Part shown: piece by piece, positions 11,605 through 23,441 of the stretch | Position numbering within the stretch: position 1 is the stretch's first letter | Layout: each line of letters begins with the position of its first letter | From: Porites lobata | Lineage: Eukaryota > Cnidaria > Anthozoa > Scleractinia > Poritidae | DNA: 64,000 nt | Reading direction: 5' to 3' | NCBI GenBank assembly: GCA_942486035.1 | Contig: CALNXK010000003.1 | Location: 692,501 to 756,500, forward strand | The notes under the pieces: generated by a model | What the model saw: the letters and a program-made list of their open reading frames with translations, nothing else | The model's database searches: none | Told to the model about the DNA's origin: nothing | Made by a program: the position numbers and the translations under genes

Positions 11605-12930
11605 CAACCTCGTCCCCAGGGCTTTTCCCTTAAAAAATGGGTGGGGCGGGAAAAGGCCCTGGCATCGGCTGGTCACGTGCACAGCCTAAATATTCTTAAG
11701 AAGCTAATTTATATGCAACCCGCTGGTTTTGCGCTGACAGAAGTCGAACGGAGCAACAATGGAAAATAATAATATCGCGAACTGTATGTCAATATTTTCG
11801 CGTCTGTGCGATTCAAAAGCTTAAGATCCATTCAATTGCGTATTATTCAAATGCTACAAGTACCGGCTCTACGTTGTCACGTACAAAATATGTCAAATGC
11901 TTCAGAGTTGAGACAAGCTGTTATCGAGTAGTACTTCGACTGAAATTCATCGTGACTGTGGAATTACTTGATCAAGCAGAAAGTGATTTTGTCCAATGTC
12001 AAACAAAAATGCGGGCCTTTGCCTCTAGGATCTGCAGTGAATTTAAACAAATTGGACTTAGAATTGTTCATCAAAATACTTTATGGAGTCTGGTCTTCTC
12101 TACAACCCGACCATGAAACAAACAAATCTCCGCGCCGGATGCAAGTCAGCCCTCCAGCCAGGAACGATGACAGGTCGCCGATCTGAAACATTTTTTAAAA
12201 TCTCTTATATCTTTTCTCTTCCGAGGATAAGTACAAAGGATTTTCCTTATATCAAAGGGAAGATTGACCGATCGATTGGAATCAACTACAGCTCTGTCAA
12301 TTTTAAATGGACCCAAGTCTTTCTTTGTTACCAGTCGTTTGATACCCTGGGTGCCAGAAACTTTTCATGCCCGGTTTCCGGTTTCGGTCAAGTCTCGCAG
12401 AGGTCAATGAATTTTTAAAAATACAGGTCATACAAGATAAGTCTAAACCAACGCGTGACGCTATGATATGGCTGAGAGTTAAGGTGAATAGAACTAGGTT
12501 GTGTACGGCGGTCCACTTCGCAAGAAATAAAATAAAATATCAAAAGAGTCGAGAAAACGGACTTTTCCAGTACAAACTTTAAGCATGTACGATAGCTTGT
12601 TTGTCATTTATATCGCTCTATAAAGGAAGTTTTACAAATGTTACCGCTCGCTCTCCCCTTCATAGAAATCGGAGGAAAGCAAAAAATTACCATAGCCAGT
12701 ATCTGTGACAAAAAAGAAATCTTGTAAAACTTTTCGTTAATCGTCAAGAGATATAAAAGGCCGCCCAAGATCGCACGCTGTGAGGTTACGCATAATTTTA
12801 GCTTTTCACAAAGCGCTAATTTATTACACCCAGGATTTTAGGGTGTACGAGGGGACACGTGACCAGCCGATGCCAGGGCCTTTTCCCGCCCCACCCATTT
12901 TTTAAGGGAAAAGCCCTGGGGACGAGGTTG
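11605..12930. mobile_element. 1.3-kb TIR element inside the Kolobok left end
   Basis: Perfect 75-bp inverted repeats (11605-11679 and 12856-12930) start CAACCTCGTCCCCAGGG. The 9-bp GCTACTACG is duplicated at 11596-11604 and 12931-12939 and is part of the Kolobok TIR, so the insertion order is clear. No transposase is present. The 9-bp duplication fits Mutator-like elements. A half copy of the CCCTGGGTGCCAGAAAC repeat lies inside at about 12343. Confidence 0.85.
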
Positions 12931-13242
12931 GCTACTACGACGAAAATTTTTGTTTTTGTTTCCGAGTTTTTTTAACATAAATCTTTTGTATATGTTCAAA
13001 ATTATACAAATAGCGAAAAATTGGAACGATACTTGCGTACGGGGGCTGGAAATTTCCCACTGAAAAGTGCGTAAGTACCGTCCGCCATTACAAAGTTCGC
13101 AAAGCAATAGCCCGCGAGATCTCGGCAAAGCGGTCGTGCGTTTGACCACGTGATTTATGCACTGTGACGTAGAAACATCAACCAAAAGATTCGCATTTGG
13201 GAAAAGTTTGTGAGTTTAGAGCCTTTTAACAAGACGTTTAAG

Positions 13243-14366
13243 ATGTCATCTCCGTCGGATTCCTCTTCCTGCACATCTGAAAGTGATCTAGAACGTTTTA
13301 TAGTTAACGAAGTAATGGGGGAATTGTCTGAATTTGCGCCGTACGACGACAGTTGCGAACCCCTTGCTACCGAGGAAGAAGCCGCGGACTACAACCTGCT
13401 ACAACGAAAGAGTTCATCGCGAAGAAGAAGAGGAACAACAGTTTCAGCGAAGATATTTGGGAGAGGTGCCAGCGAATGAATGGTATGGTATTATCATGGA
13501 ATGTAGATTTATATTTTTATTTTCCAATTTCAACATACCCGTCGTTAAATCGTGCGCGTGAGGAACGCGACTGTGTCTTTTGTTTAAGTTTACAATTTCG
13601 TTGCTATGTGATTAACTGTAGTCCTGATTTTATACGATAGTTTTATTGAAGAGGTCAGACAATTAATAATTTTATACAGACGAATTTTTCTTGTGTTTGA
13701 CGAATTTTTCACATCATTTTGCAGGTGTTCGTGCTCGAACTGCTCTGTCAGCCTTGTTACAAAAGCGCAGGGGTGCATTTGTGGAAAGAGATCGATCGCT
13801 GCGAAGAGGTCATGGAAGAAGCCATTGGAGACCGGACCTTATACATAACCCTCCATCCAGGGTTTGAAAGCGTCTGCTTAAACCGCCACGTATTAGAAGT
13901 GGCTGCACTGGGCCTAAAAACGCGAGCTGGAAAGTCGTACACAACTGTTCGTGGGCAAAGCAACAAAAGTGATAATGAGTAAGTTGGGGTATTGTTGACT
14001 TTGTATCGGAACGATCGAACCGTACATAGCATTGAATAATTGATACATCTAAGCTTATCGCCGTGGACTGATCTCATAGAATCACATTTTTTATTTTCTA
14101 AATGGCTTTATTGCCCCAACTGCTTATTTTTAAAAGGAGTATTTATTTATCTCCATCCAATCCCTCCTTGAATTAACAGTGATCTCATTTCTCTAACTAG
14201 ATTTCTGAGGTCTGTGGCCTATCGCCAATTTACAAGACTGCTGTGGAGTTATATTGGTAGTTCCAGGCGATACCCCTTACCCTGTTGTGCCTACAATAAA
14301 ATCAGGAAACAATTTCCGAGTCAAAATGGCCATTATCGTGGATTTGAAGATGAAGAAAATGAATAA
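13243..14366 (+). pseudogene. P2X7-C (ballast) domain protein, frameshifted
   Basis: Three plus-strand exons can be drawn: 13243-13482, 13725-13978 and 14201-14366. Exon 1 starts MSSPSDSSSC, is acidic, and ends ...YLGEVPANEW in a shifted frame. Exon 2 opens with WCSCSNCS, the Cys-rich zinc motif, and continues after another shift with LHPGFESVCLNRHVLEVAAL. Exon 3 has VAYRQFTRLLWSYIG and a C-terminal QNGHYRGFED. This order matches the cytosolic C-terminal domain of vertebrate P2X7 and its stand-alone invertebrate relatives; there are no channel segments. One frame change lies near 13400-13420 and one near 13785-13795. They could be real decay or sequence errors. All exon junctions (phase 2, GT-AG) still fit. 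It lies inside the Kolobok element. Confidence 0.75.
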
Positions 14367-14662
14367 TAAATGCACTGTTTGTTCTTGAAGAGTGTCATGT
14401 ATGCCATTGGGGCCAAGAAGGACCTACAGTAGTTGCGTGAATACTTGTCCGTAAACACTTAATTTTATGGGCCAAACTTCAGAATTCTCAGCCACTTACT
14501 TGCTTTTTGTTGAATGACAAACTTGCCCACTGTGTGAAGCCCTGTTCTTCTAGCGTTCAGTTAAACTCAAGTTTAGTGGCTGGGAATTCTGATGTTGCTC
14601 CAATTTTCATGTACACAAGTAATAAAAATTAAATCGAATTCAGCCTGAATTTAATTACAGTT

Positions 14663-17540
14663 TTAATGTATCGTTTCTTTCTTTTCACTCGGCTCACAGA
14701 GCACTGCAAAACTTAATAGCAGGTTACCTGCTGGAAACTTTCCTAGCAGGTCTGTTTGACTCTTCCAGACTTTTGTCTGGCTACAGTTTCTGCAGAAACT
14801 TTCTACGGTTAACAAGGTACCTGTCTGTGATACAGAAAGTTTGGGTTTTGAAAAGAAGCACAAGTGGCAGAACTGAAACAAAAGAAGAAGTTTGGAAAGG
14901 AAAACAATTCCCTTTGGTTCCTCTCGAATGTTTTTTCCTTGTAGATCCAACCTGTAAAAAATGATGGAAAGGAAATACTCATTTAATCATAGCATCTGAA
15001 ATAATAAAATAACAATAAAAAAAATGATTATCATTTTTATTGTTTTTCTCAGGGTGTTGCCAGTTTTTCAACTTGTTGTAAACCTGGCTAATCGTGGGTT
15101 GGGATTTTACTCTCACATACATCCTGAAAAATGCTTTTTTATAATAATTCTGTTGATTGCACACATGACAACTTTGAGCCCTTAAGCTATCTAGCCCACC
15201 CCAACGATGCATAATTTATTACAAGGGGTTGAGTGGACAAACCAAACATTTTTAGGCCTGGGACTTCCAGTCTATGGGCTGGCTATGCCTCTTCTTCTTT
15301 TTTTTTTTTTTTTTTTTTTTGCAATTCTTATCTGAGTAAATTAAAAACAAATTTCATGTACTCTTGTTTCTAAATAGATCCTCTCATAATGGAAGTTAGT
15401 TTTAGGCCTAAATCACTTCCCAGAGGATGCTTAGAGCTAAGATGTTAAAATGCAATAAATTTTGCATCTTTGTACCTTGGGTTCTGATGAGTCTTCACCG
15501 ATTCATCATCTTCCTTTTTTTTTTTATATGCATCTTCGATTCCTTCAGGACTCCATGTAGGGTCTCCATCACACTCAAACTCCTCATACGCGTCGTCCTG
15601 CATTTCCTGCTCATCTTCTGATTCATCCTCTAGCCCTAACTCTGTCTCATTTGTTACTGGCCATGGATCAGTTTGAATAGCTTAAACAAATGGAATTAAA
15701 AAAATTCTATTACCATTAAAATTTTAATTATTATTAAATAATCAAACATTGATAAAATGTAATAAAAATATAAAGATAGGCAGTTATGCCTATATGACTC
15801 ATCAACATCAATAATTATTGTTGACTCACCAGCATTCACCATCGGCAACTGCTTCGGCTCTTGTATGCTCTTAAAGGTTTCAACCCACTGATCTTGATTG
15901 GAGATTAACTTACTCTTCAGTCTTGTGACTTTGCCCCTTAACTGAGTCACCTCACTCCTCAGGGTTTTGCATGTTGTGCAGTTCCCAGCATGTCCAGTTG
16001 GAGTATCCTACAAAAAACAAACTTTCAACATTAATACAGGCTGTAATAACAAGACTTCAGAATTTTTGTGTTTTAGTATTGTTGTAAAATAACTGCACAT
16101 GTAGTTTTCCATTGTTATGATAATACAAAGATGCAAATAAACATTAATTAGAGTTATGCGCCTACCATAGAAACCTGTTCAAGTTCAGGAATCGCTAATG
16201 ATTCATCAATCTGCATAACTTATCCATATTCTGCACTTTTTCGATTCCCTGAGCCTCCAGGATCTGCATGGTCTCAGTAACATCATCTGTCCCGGAAATC
16301 CCTTGGCTCTCGAGAGTTGTCTTATCACCAGGAGTACCTAGGACCTCTGAAGTCATCTTAGCATCAACACTTATCTCACCCGTCTCAGTCTCAGGGATGC
16401 AGTCCTCCTTTTCAGGATTTACCTCAAGCAAAGAACCCTGACTTGTGTTCAGAACACCCTCGACTTCTGGAGACTCCTCAGGGTTGAGATTGGGGGCCCC
16501 CATAGTGTCAGCACTCTCCTCAGGTGCAGAACTTCCTTTCAGAGAGATCACCTCTTCTTCAGGATTGTCTTCTTCCTCTGTATCCTCATTAGTAGTTTGA
16601 CCAGCCAGAATTTCATTTAGTAGCTAAAAATGAAAATAGGTAGGACCATTTTTTATATCTCCCCTTCAAAACAAGTTTAAATTTGAGCTTTATGTCGATG
16701 TTTTCAAAAGTAGAAATGGAAGCAAGGTTTAACTGCATCTTTGCCATAAAATGTATGCATCATTTGCAGACAGTGAAAATAGAATTAAAATACAAACGAA
16801 AAAAAAACCCGCAAACAGTAACTGAACTTATAGAATGTAAAAATCAGACTAAGTCCATTTTTGGTCGTTTTAAAAGACTCGCGTGTAACTCCTAATTTGC
16901 TGTAAGATTTCTTGGAGGGAAGTTTGGAGTACTGTCAAATCTCAAAGTAACAGCAGGATAATCTCTCAAAAATAGAGAGCCGGATTTCTATGTAGCTTCA
17001 CTTTTTTCTAAATTTTACGCTTGAGTGGAAAGGTCTGGGAATTGGGGAATTGACTTCACGTCCACTCAGCGCAAATTCCCGTTTTACTATAACTATGAGA
17101 AGAAAGCAGAAAAGTATGAAAACACATGCAACAATATGGGAAGTCCAAATAGTCAGAGCATTCATATTGAACAACGATGCCAGAAAAAATCATGTCACAG
17201 GTAAATGGGGAAATAAATATGATAAGCACAGCGCAAATACATTGTAATTTCACTCACCGATCGTCGACTCCGCTTTGATAGTGTTTGAGAGGATTTTTTC
17301 CAAATGGTTGGAAACGTCCCCTTCTTCCAACTCCTTTTCATGCCTTTCATCGGAAAAGCAAGCGTATAACAATCCCTTGTAAAATGCTCCGAGCACACAG
17401 CAAATTTTCCCACTGTGTTGAAATCCTTCCGATGAATGGACACGAACCTTTTCCGCTTTAATCTAACGCTGCCCGAATCAGGAGAATTCATCGTTCTTTA
17501 CGTTTCCACAGTCCTGAACAACACAACGTCTACCAGGCAT
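14663..17540 (-). pseudogene. THAP-domain Kolobok transposase, truncated relic
   Basis: On the minus strand, exon 1 (17540-17258) encodes a THAP zinc finger: CVVQDC, then CSEHF and FPTIW, with a frameshift around 17480-17491. Exon 2 (16623-16166) is acidic and Glu/Thr-rich, with a shift near 16215. Exon 3 (16007-15830) contains CTTC and a coiled-coil-like LRSEVTQLRGKVTRLKSKL. Exon 4 (from 15680) is acidic (EDESEDEQEMQDDAYEEF), with a shift in an A-run near 15520. A fifth piece (about 14885-14663) has CHLC...CRNC and PAGNLLLSF, as in Kolobok-like THAP transposases, then stops. The catalytic half that should follow is absent. THAP proteins bind DNA ends; this one cannot work. Confidence 0.75.
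15298..15321. repeat. Poly-T tract
   Basis: A run of about 22 T within the Kolobok relic, between pseudo-exons. Confidence 0.8.
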
Positions 17541-17872
17541 ACTTTCGCTTTAAGTCAAAAAAGCGAAGAAAGAACCTCCAAAAGCTTCCAAAATATCTCG
17601 TCCTGCATGCGAAATTAGCCATGTTTGTTTACCTTGCTTTGTCGCGTTGATTTTTCTACGTCACATCTCGCCCCAACTCCTTCAAATACTACTCCCGGTC
17701 ATTTTTTGAATCGAGTAATGGCGGCAAGACATTTACGAAAATTGCCGTGCAAATAAACACACTTCCAGATCATATTTAGACTCCAAACTTGGCACGGTAA
17801 GTCACTTTTACATACATTTTCGAAATATGTAATCAAAAACAAATTCCCAAATTTGATCGTAGTAGCACTTTA

Positions 17873-19341
17873 AGGACTGATTTTCTACATTTCTTTTGAA
17901 AAATCAGAACTTTAGTTTTCTTTGAATTAACAGATAGCAACCATTTGTTACAATATTCAGCGAGCACAGAAAGCGCTTTTTGAAGTCCTTCGGCTGAATG
18001 GGAAATTAGAACAAGATCATCTGCATAAAATAAACAGTTCAGATGAGTTCCATTTGGTAAAATAATAGGGTCTGTGTCTTGTCGGTCGAGTAAAAAAGGG
18101 ATTTCATTTAGATATAGGTTGAAAAGCATAGGAGAAAGGATACAACCTTGTCTAACCCCTTTGCAATAGTTAAAGAATTCCGTTCGTTGACAATCGGAAA
18201 ACTTTATGGAGCATTTAGTTTTTGAATAAAGGTGCTTTATTAAATCATAAAATTTTCCCCCAATGTTGTACCGAAGGAGTTTATAGAATAAGCCATCATG
18301 CCAAACCGAATCAAAAGCCTTTTTGAAGTCAATAAAGCAGGTATATAATTTTCCTTTTGTAGTTTGATTGACGTATTTATCGATTAGTGTTCTTAAGGTA
18401 AATATGTGATCAGTTGTACGATGATTCGGTAAAAAACCTATTTGAGCTTCATGCAATATGTCTTGATCGATTACAAAATTTTTCAGTCTGGTATTAAGTA
18501 CTGAAGTGAAAAGCTTTCCGAGACAACTATTTATACATATACCTCTATAATTTCCCGGGTCTTGCTTGTTTCCAGATTTATAAATAGGGGTTATTATTCC
18601 TTCGCACCAAGAGCTAGGGTAAAAACCACTTTGGAGTATAAGCTTAAATAATTTTTGGGGTGCGGTTTTCAAGAATTGTACGCCGGCTTTCAACATTTCA
18701 TTACGAATTTTGTCAGGTCCCGGAGCTTTCCTTGACTTAAGTGATTTGACCGTAGTTTCTATTTCATTAATTGAAATAGGGCTATCTAAGTAGTTGTGAA
18801 TGTTTTTCGTTTCTTCTAAACTGGAAAAGTCTTCCTTTAAGGAAACAGGATCTGTATAAAAAGAAGGGGGGTCTGAAACCGAATGTAAGCGTTTAAAATG
18901 GCTAAATAGACTGTCAGCCGGAATATCGTTTTTGTTAGAGGGGGAGCGTTGTTTTTCTTTTAAAGATTTGAGGTAAGTCCAGAATTTCTGACTGTCTTTG
19001 TTTTGTATGAGGTCCTCAACTTGAGAATCTAGTAATTTTGCTTTTTTGTGTTTAACCAATTTCTTAAAGTTTTTACGCATGCTGTGATAGTCGTGTCTGA
19101 GACTTTCATCATAAGATAGTCCCCTTAAATTTTTCCTTAAAAGGGCACAGTCCTTATCAAACCATAATTTATGCTTTTTTGGTTTCTTTTGTGTACAAGC
19201 TAATCTGAGAGAACAGGCGCATATATCATTTAAAATGTTTGTAAAATGTTCCGTAGCAGAATCAATGCCTTCACTGTCCATGGCAAAATTAGTATTTTCA
19301 AATAGATTTAATCGTGAGAGGAATTTATCTTGTTTTAAAAA
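17873..19341 (-). CDS. LINE reverse transcriptase, N-terminal half
   Basis: This is the open frame of the reverse transcriptase: SRKAPGPDKI, then NYRGICINS, GKLYTCFIDFKKAFDSVWHD, GVRQGCILSPMLFNLYLNEI and the catalytic FYADD box, in canonical order. The endonuclease that should precede it is missing, because the LINE is truncated near 19341. The 3' edge (KCRKSVL) is the Kolobok insertion point and rejoins in frame with the fragment starting at 11588. Residues beyond the TTAA in this frame are Kolobok end sequence. Confidence 0.9.
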
Positions 19342-19646
19342 CAAAACAACTGTCAAACTACCACAAGCCAACCAGTTTTTAGTGTATTATGCAAATAAGG
19401 ACGGAGGTCACGTCATTCCACACGGAGAAGTTATTTCATGCTGTGCACTGTTATGAAATAAAGCAAGCGAGGGATTGTTCCCTTTAACCAATAAAAAATA
19501 AAGATAGTTTTCTTCCTGGTTTCTGAAGGAATGAAATTTTCCTGAGTTCTGGTCAACTGATAGACACAGGGTTTGTTAGCAACAAATACCTATAGCACGA
19601 TTTTTTACACCAAAGACCTACTCAAGAGAGCCTACTTTGTCAGTTT

Positions 19647-22600
19647 CTAACTATTGTTATGACAGGTACATGACTGGATCAATTCGCCAATAAGGGCAAT
19701 GTATGGTGCCTTGCGACGAACAGTTAGCTGTTCCATACCGAAATATTGGCAAATACTTTGTAACATGTTGACACTGAACTTGTTTAGCGAACTTGCGTGA
19801 TACATTTCGCATAGGTCAAAATTGTCGACGGTGATGGGGTGTTGGAGTTGAAGCTCTCGAAGGATTTGTTCTCGAGTATCCCAGTACTGCTGTCGCTCGG
19901 CAGCAGCGTCATGATCTCTTCTCTCATCCTCTGTGGATTGATTGCGCAGTTTGCCTGCTTGTCGAGAGAAGTACGACTGAACTTGCTGCGTAGTTAGAAA
20001 TTCACTGCGGGTGAAAAGCCGTTCACCCTCAGCAGTTCTGGCGTAACGCATGTCGTGAGCTACGGAAGCTGGATCCTGTTTGTGACCTGTTTTCTGGCTG
20101 ATTTTAAACTTTTCGTCAAGATACCCCTTTTGTGATTCGCTGAGTCGTCCTGATTTTTTCGTTTGCTTTAACGCCCACCCTTTAACAATTTGACTGGTAT
20201 TTACTACGCTTTCTCGAACAGAAGCTTCAGCACAATGGCTTGTCACGTCTTTGCTTGTTCCTTCTGTCAGCTTGGCGTGGTACGTTTGCCTCGCCTGGTC
20301 AAGAAGGGTGACTCTTTCTACACGCATTTCACACTTTCCAAAAGACAGATGCTTTTCAAGGGCTGAAAAACTCTGATAACTTTTAACACATCCTTCGTTA
20401 GGACATTGGAAAAGACCTGGATCAAATTCTGCCTCCTCTGGCCCTTCAGAAAAGTTTTGATTTTTAGAAGACTTAAGAGGTAACGCTGGATATCCTTCTT
20501 TACCGACATCCAAGAAGTCGCCGGCTGAAAATTTCTCTTGAAAATTACCACAGAAGCTGTTTGTAGCTGAAACCAAAAAAGAAAACATTGTGACAAATGG
20601 TTCACACTTACGTCTTTATCTTACTTTGTCACGCTCTGATTATGTTGTTGTCTTAAGTGTCTTGTGGGATGCGTACGATAATGTATCCGCAAAAGTCTGC
20701 GCATACTGTGAAATTATAAAACAGCTATGTTGATGGTAAGAGTTAAAATATATCTGTCCTCGCGTTATTGTACGGAAAGTTTTTGCCACGAGAGAATGCA
20801 ACTGAGAACAAAAAAAGGTATTTTAATGTGTTCGCGTGTCGCTTTTTTCCTTACTCTAAGTCTGCATTTTTAATCTTTCCTTATAAAAAAAATATTTATA
20901 ACAACCTGTTGGTAGCTGTTTGTCGATGATTTTTCCACAGCCGACGTTGTAGGATCGCCATACTCGCATTGACGCACCAGTATACTGTAGGTGGTTGATC
21001 AAGCTGATGCCATCCAATTTTATGGGGCTGTCCTTGATACCTAATGAATCGACAAGTGTCACTCTTACCCCAGGTACTCCTTCAGCTGATAGCATCGCGG
21101 TTTCAAGGTCCTTTGGAGTTTGAACATCGTGTCCCTCATTAACAAATCTACGAACATGAGCTTTGATGGTGGCTGCTTTGCGATCGCACGGGCCTTTGCC
21201 ACCTTGAGGATCACTAAAGTCTACTCTAGAAACAGCGATTCCAGTGACATCACCCATAGAGCGGCATGCAGCAAGCATAGTAGCATTATGGTAACATCCC
21301 GCGTTATCCTGCCTAAAAAATGCCGTAGAAATTTCAGGATTCTCCGTTTTTAGTGTGCGCAGTATGTGTTCCATGATCCGGATAACTACCGAGCTGTCTT
21401 GGTTGCAGTTTTTAACAATGTGGACGAAAGACTGATTCTGAAGTTTTCCATTAAGTCTTCTTGCCACCACGCTTATGTGCCATGAGATGCCTCTCTTGGC
21501 AAACCAGTCTGCCTGAGATTCGCGGTATGTTTGTGGCAAAAATTTCATGGCCCAGTCTTGGATGATCATTACAGACGAATTGTCTAGTTGTTCAAGTGCG
21601 TCTACTCTGGCCATGTCCTGAATTTTGCTTCTCAGCTGATGAGCCTTCCAAGACAGAATGTTTTGGGCTGCTTCATCGGCCACATGGCGTAAGTCATCTA
21701 ACTCTGCAGTTGGAAATCCCAGATCCTCTCTTTCTAAGTATTCTTGAATGGCAGACACTAAGGCTGTTAGTTCTTCACATCGGGGGCACGTCCTATCATG
21801 ATCGTGATCGCAAGGGCTGCTGAACAAGGATTCCTTGTCATCGCTTAGAGCGTATACGCTACAGTGGTCAGCCACGGGCGAAGAGGGAGATACGTGCACC
21901 TATGTAACAAAATTGTAATAAAAGCAATAAGCGAAATAATTTTAAACGACAAAGGTAAAATAGTGCAAAAGCATGCTTCATGACAAAAAGTCAAAACTGA
22001 CAGCAACGGTAAATGGTCATGTGGACTGAATACATCCAATTAGGTCTATTTTTTCTATCATACTGTGCTATCGCACCGAATTTTATAAGGAACATTACAT
22101 AGAAATTGACGTTTTTGTTGTTTTGTTCCATTATGAGACTAGCCTCGAATACCTTGTAATCTGACTTTATGTATTGCTTTGCACTCTTTACACAACTTCT
22201 CCACAGCTCAGAAACATCTGTCTTCAATACCCCGTATTCCTCTAGTCGCTTCACCACATGACATAGGTCGTCGCAAGCTTTGCCTCCTTCTGCGGCAATA
22301 TAGTCGATTCCTTGCAACGACTTTCTTACGGTGGCACTACAGGCTGCGAGGATAGCCAACATTGTTGTACGTCCAAATGGTTTGAACCCGAATTCGTCGC
22401 AGTATTTAGTGTACTGCTTAACAATACGTTCTGGAATCATACTTCGAATTATGTTTGGTGTCTCCAGTACTTCGCCAGTTGAAAGCTTTAAGTACTTTTG
22501 CCCAAATGGAAGATCTTGTATGATGTGCGGACTTGTTATAAACGTCAAAAAATGATCAAGCTGGGTGGCCTCTACTCTCATTCGGGGACTATACCTTGAT

Positions 22601-23402
22601 GGAAGTGGATTCCCTCGACCATAAACATGTTTGTGCAGTCGCGCAGTTTTCACTCGGTACTCAGTGATACCAGGTAGATACCTCTGAAGGCGTTCGATGG
22701 GGACTAGATCAGCCATTATGGACAAGACTTGTCTTCTAGTATCCCAGGCGGATGCATTTTTGTATGTTTCTGCCAAGGCTTCAAGATATTTGCGGTCGGC
22801 ACTACCTTCATATCCAAGCTCTTTGTCGACAAGCTTTGAAGACTGAAGTGCATCCCATAAATGAGCCGCATCACCAGGCGTGATAACATCTAAAGCCACT
22901 ACAATAACGCCTTTAGCCTTTTTCACGTGGTTGCTATGCGTGCGCGCACCTGCCTCAGCCCATCTCTTCCTTGGTCGAGTTAATTTTTGGACGTTACAAG
23001 TTTCAAGAAATCTGTTAAGGTGCTCTCTTCGTATATATTCGTTACTAGGCGCTTCCGTCACCGCGGTCGATGATTCCTCGTCACTGCTACTGACACTGTC
23101 TTCGTCTGGAACGAATAAAATTTCATCTTTCAATGATATTTCCATTATTCCTGTATATAATTCCGTGAATTCATCGTTCACCGTCCCCTGAAATTTTGAG
23201 AAAAGGTTTGGTTTACTACTTTTAAAAAAAAGAGACTCGCGGTAAAAACAAAAACAAAAACAAAAAAAACTAAAGCTGTTTTCACTTCCAACGTCCTAGT
23301 TTCTGTAAGTCTCTTGCTTATGATTTGTAAATACCTTTTGTTTTTTCTTGTGCCCTAAATCAGAGATAAACAATGACAGTAACAGAGTCACTTGATATAA
23401 TG

Positions 23403-23441
<39 letters not shown>

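Larger units (their letters stand above)
11593..17868. mobile_element. Kolobok-type DNA transposon, degenerate
   Basis: The ends are AGTGCTACTACGA (left, interrupted after 12 bp by another insertion) and the reverse complement TCGTAGTAGCACT (right), flanked by TTAA at 11589-11592 and 17869-17872. TTAA duplication plus a THAP-domain transposase is the definition of Kolobok. It holds a transposase relic on the minus strand (17540-14663) and a P2X7-C-like gene on the plus strand (13243-14366), convergent. It is about 4.9 kb once the nested element is removed. The catalytic part of the transposase is missing and both genes have frameshifts, so it is dead. Confidence 0.85.
10375..19341 (-). mobile_element. 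5'-truncated LINE retrotransposon, split by a Kolobok insertion
   Basis: A minus-strand non-LTR retrotransposon runs from about 19341 to a 3' microsatellite tail, (TTG)n on its own strand, at about 10375-10394. It lacks the endonuclease region and starts just before the reverse transcriptase, the usual result of 5' truncation. The reading frame is interrupted only by the insertion at 11593-17868 and rejoins exactly through one TTAA. CAAAACAAC occurs at both outer edges and may be the target duplication, although the CAA tail makes that ambiguous. The lineage looks CR1/Jockey-like by motif; I am not sure of the clade. Confidence 0.8.

Noticed and set aside
11874..12582. Overlapping plus-strand frames in the 1.3-kb element
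   Set aside because: Several mutually overlapping short frames without family features inside a MITE-like element.
19342..19371. ORF start of the LINE half
   Set aside because: The first residues of the open frame lie outside the LINE, in the flank of its 5' truncation, so they are not part of the transposon protein.
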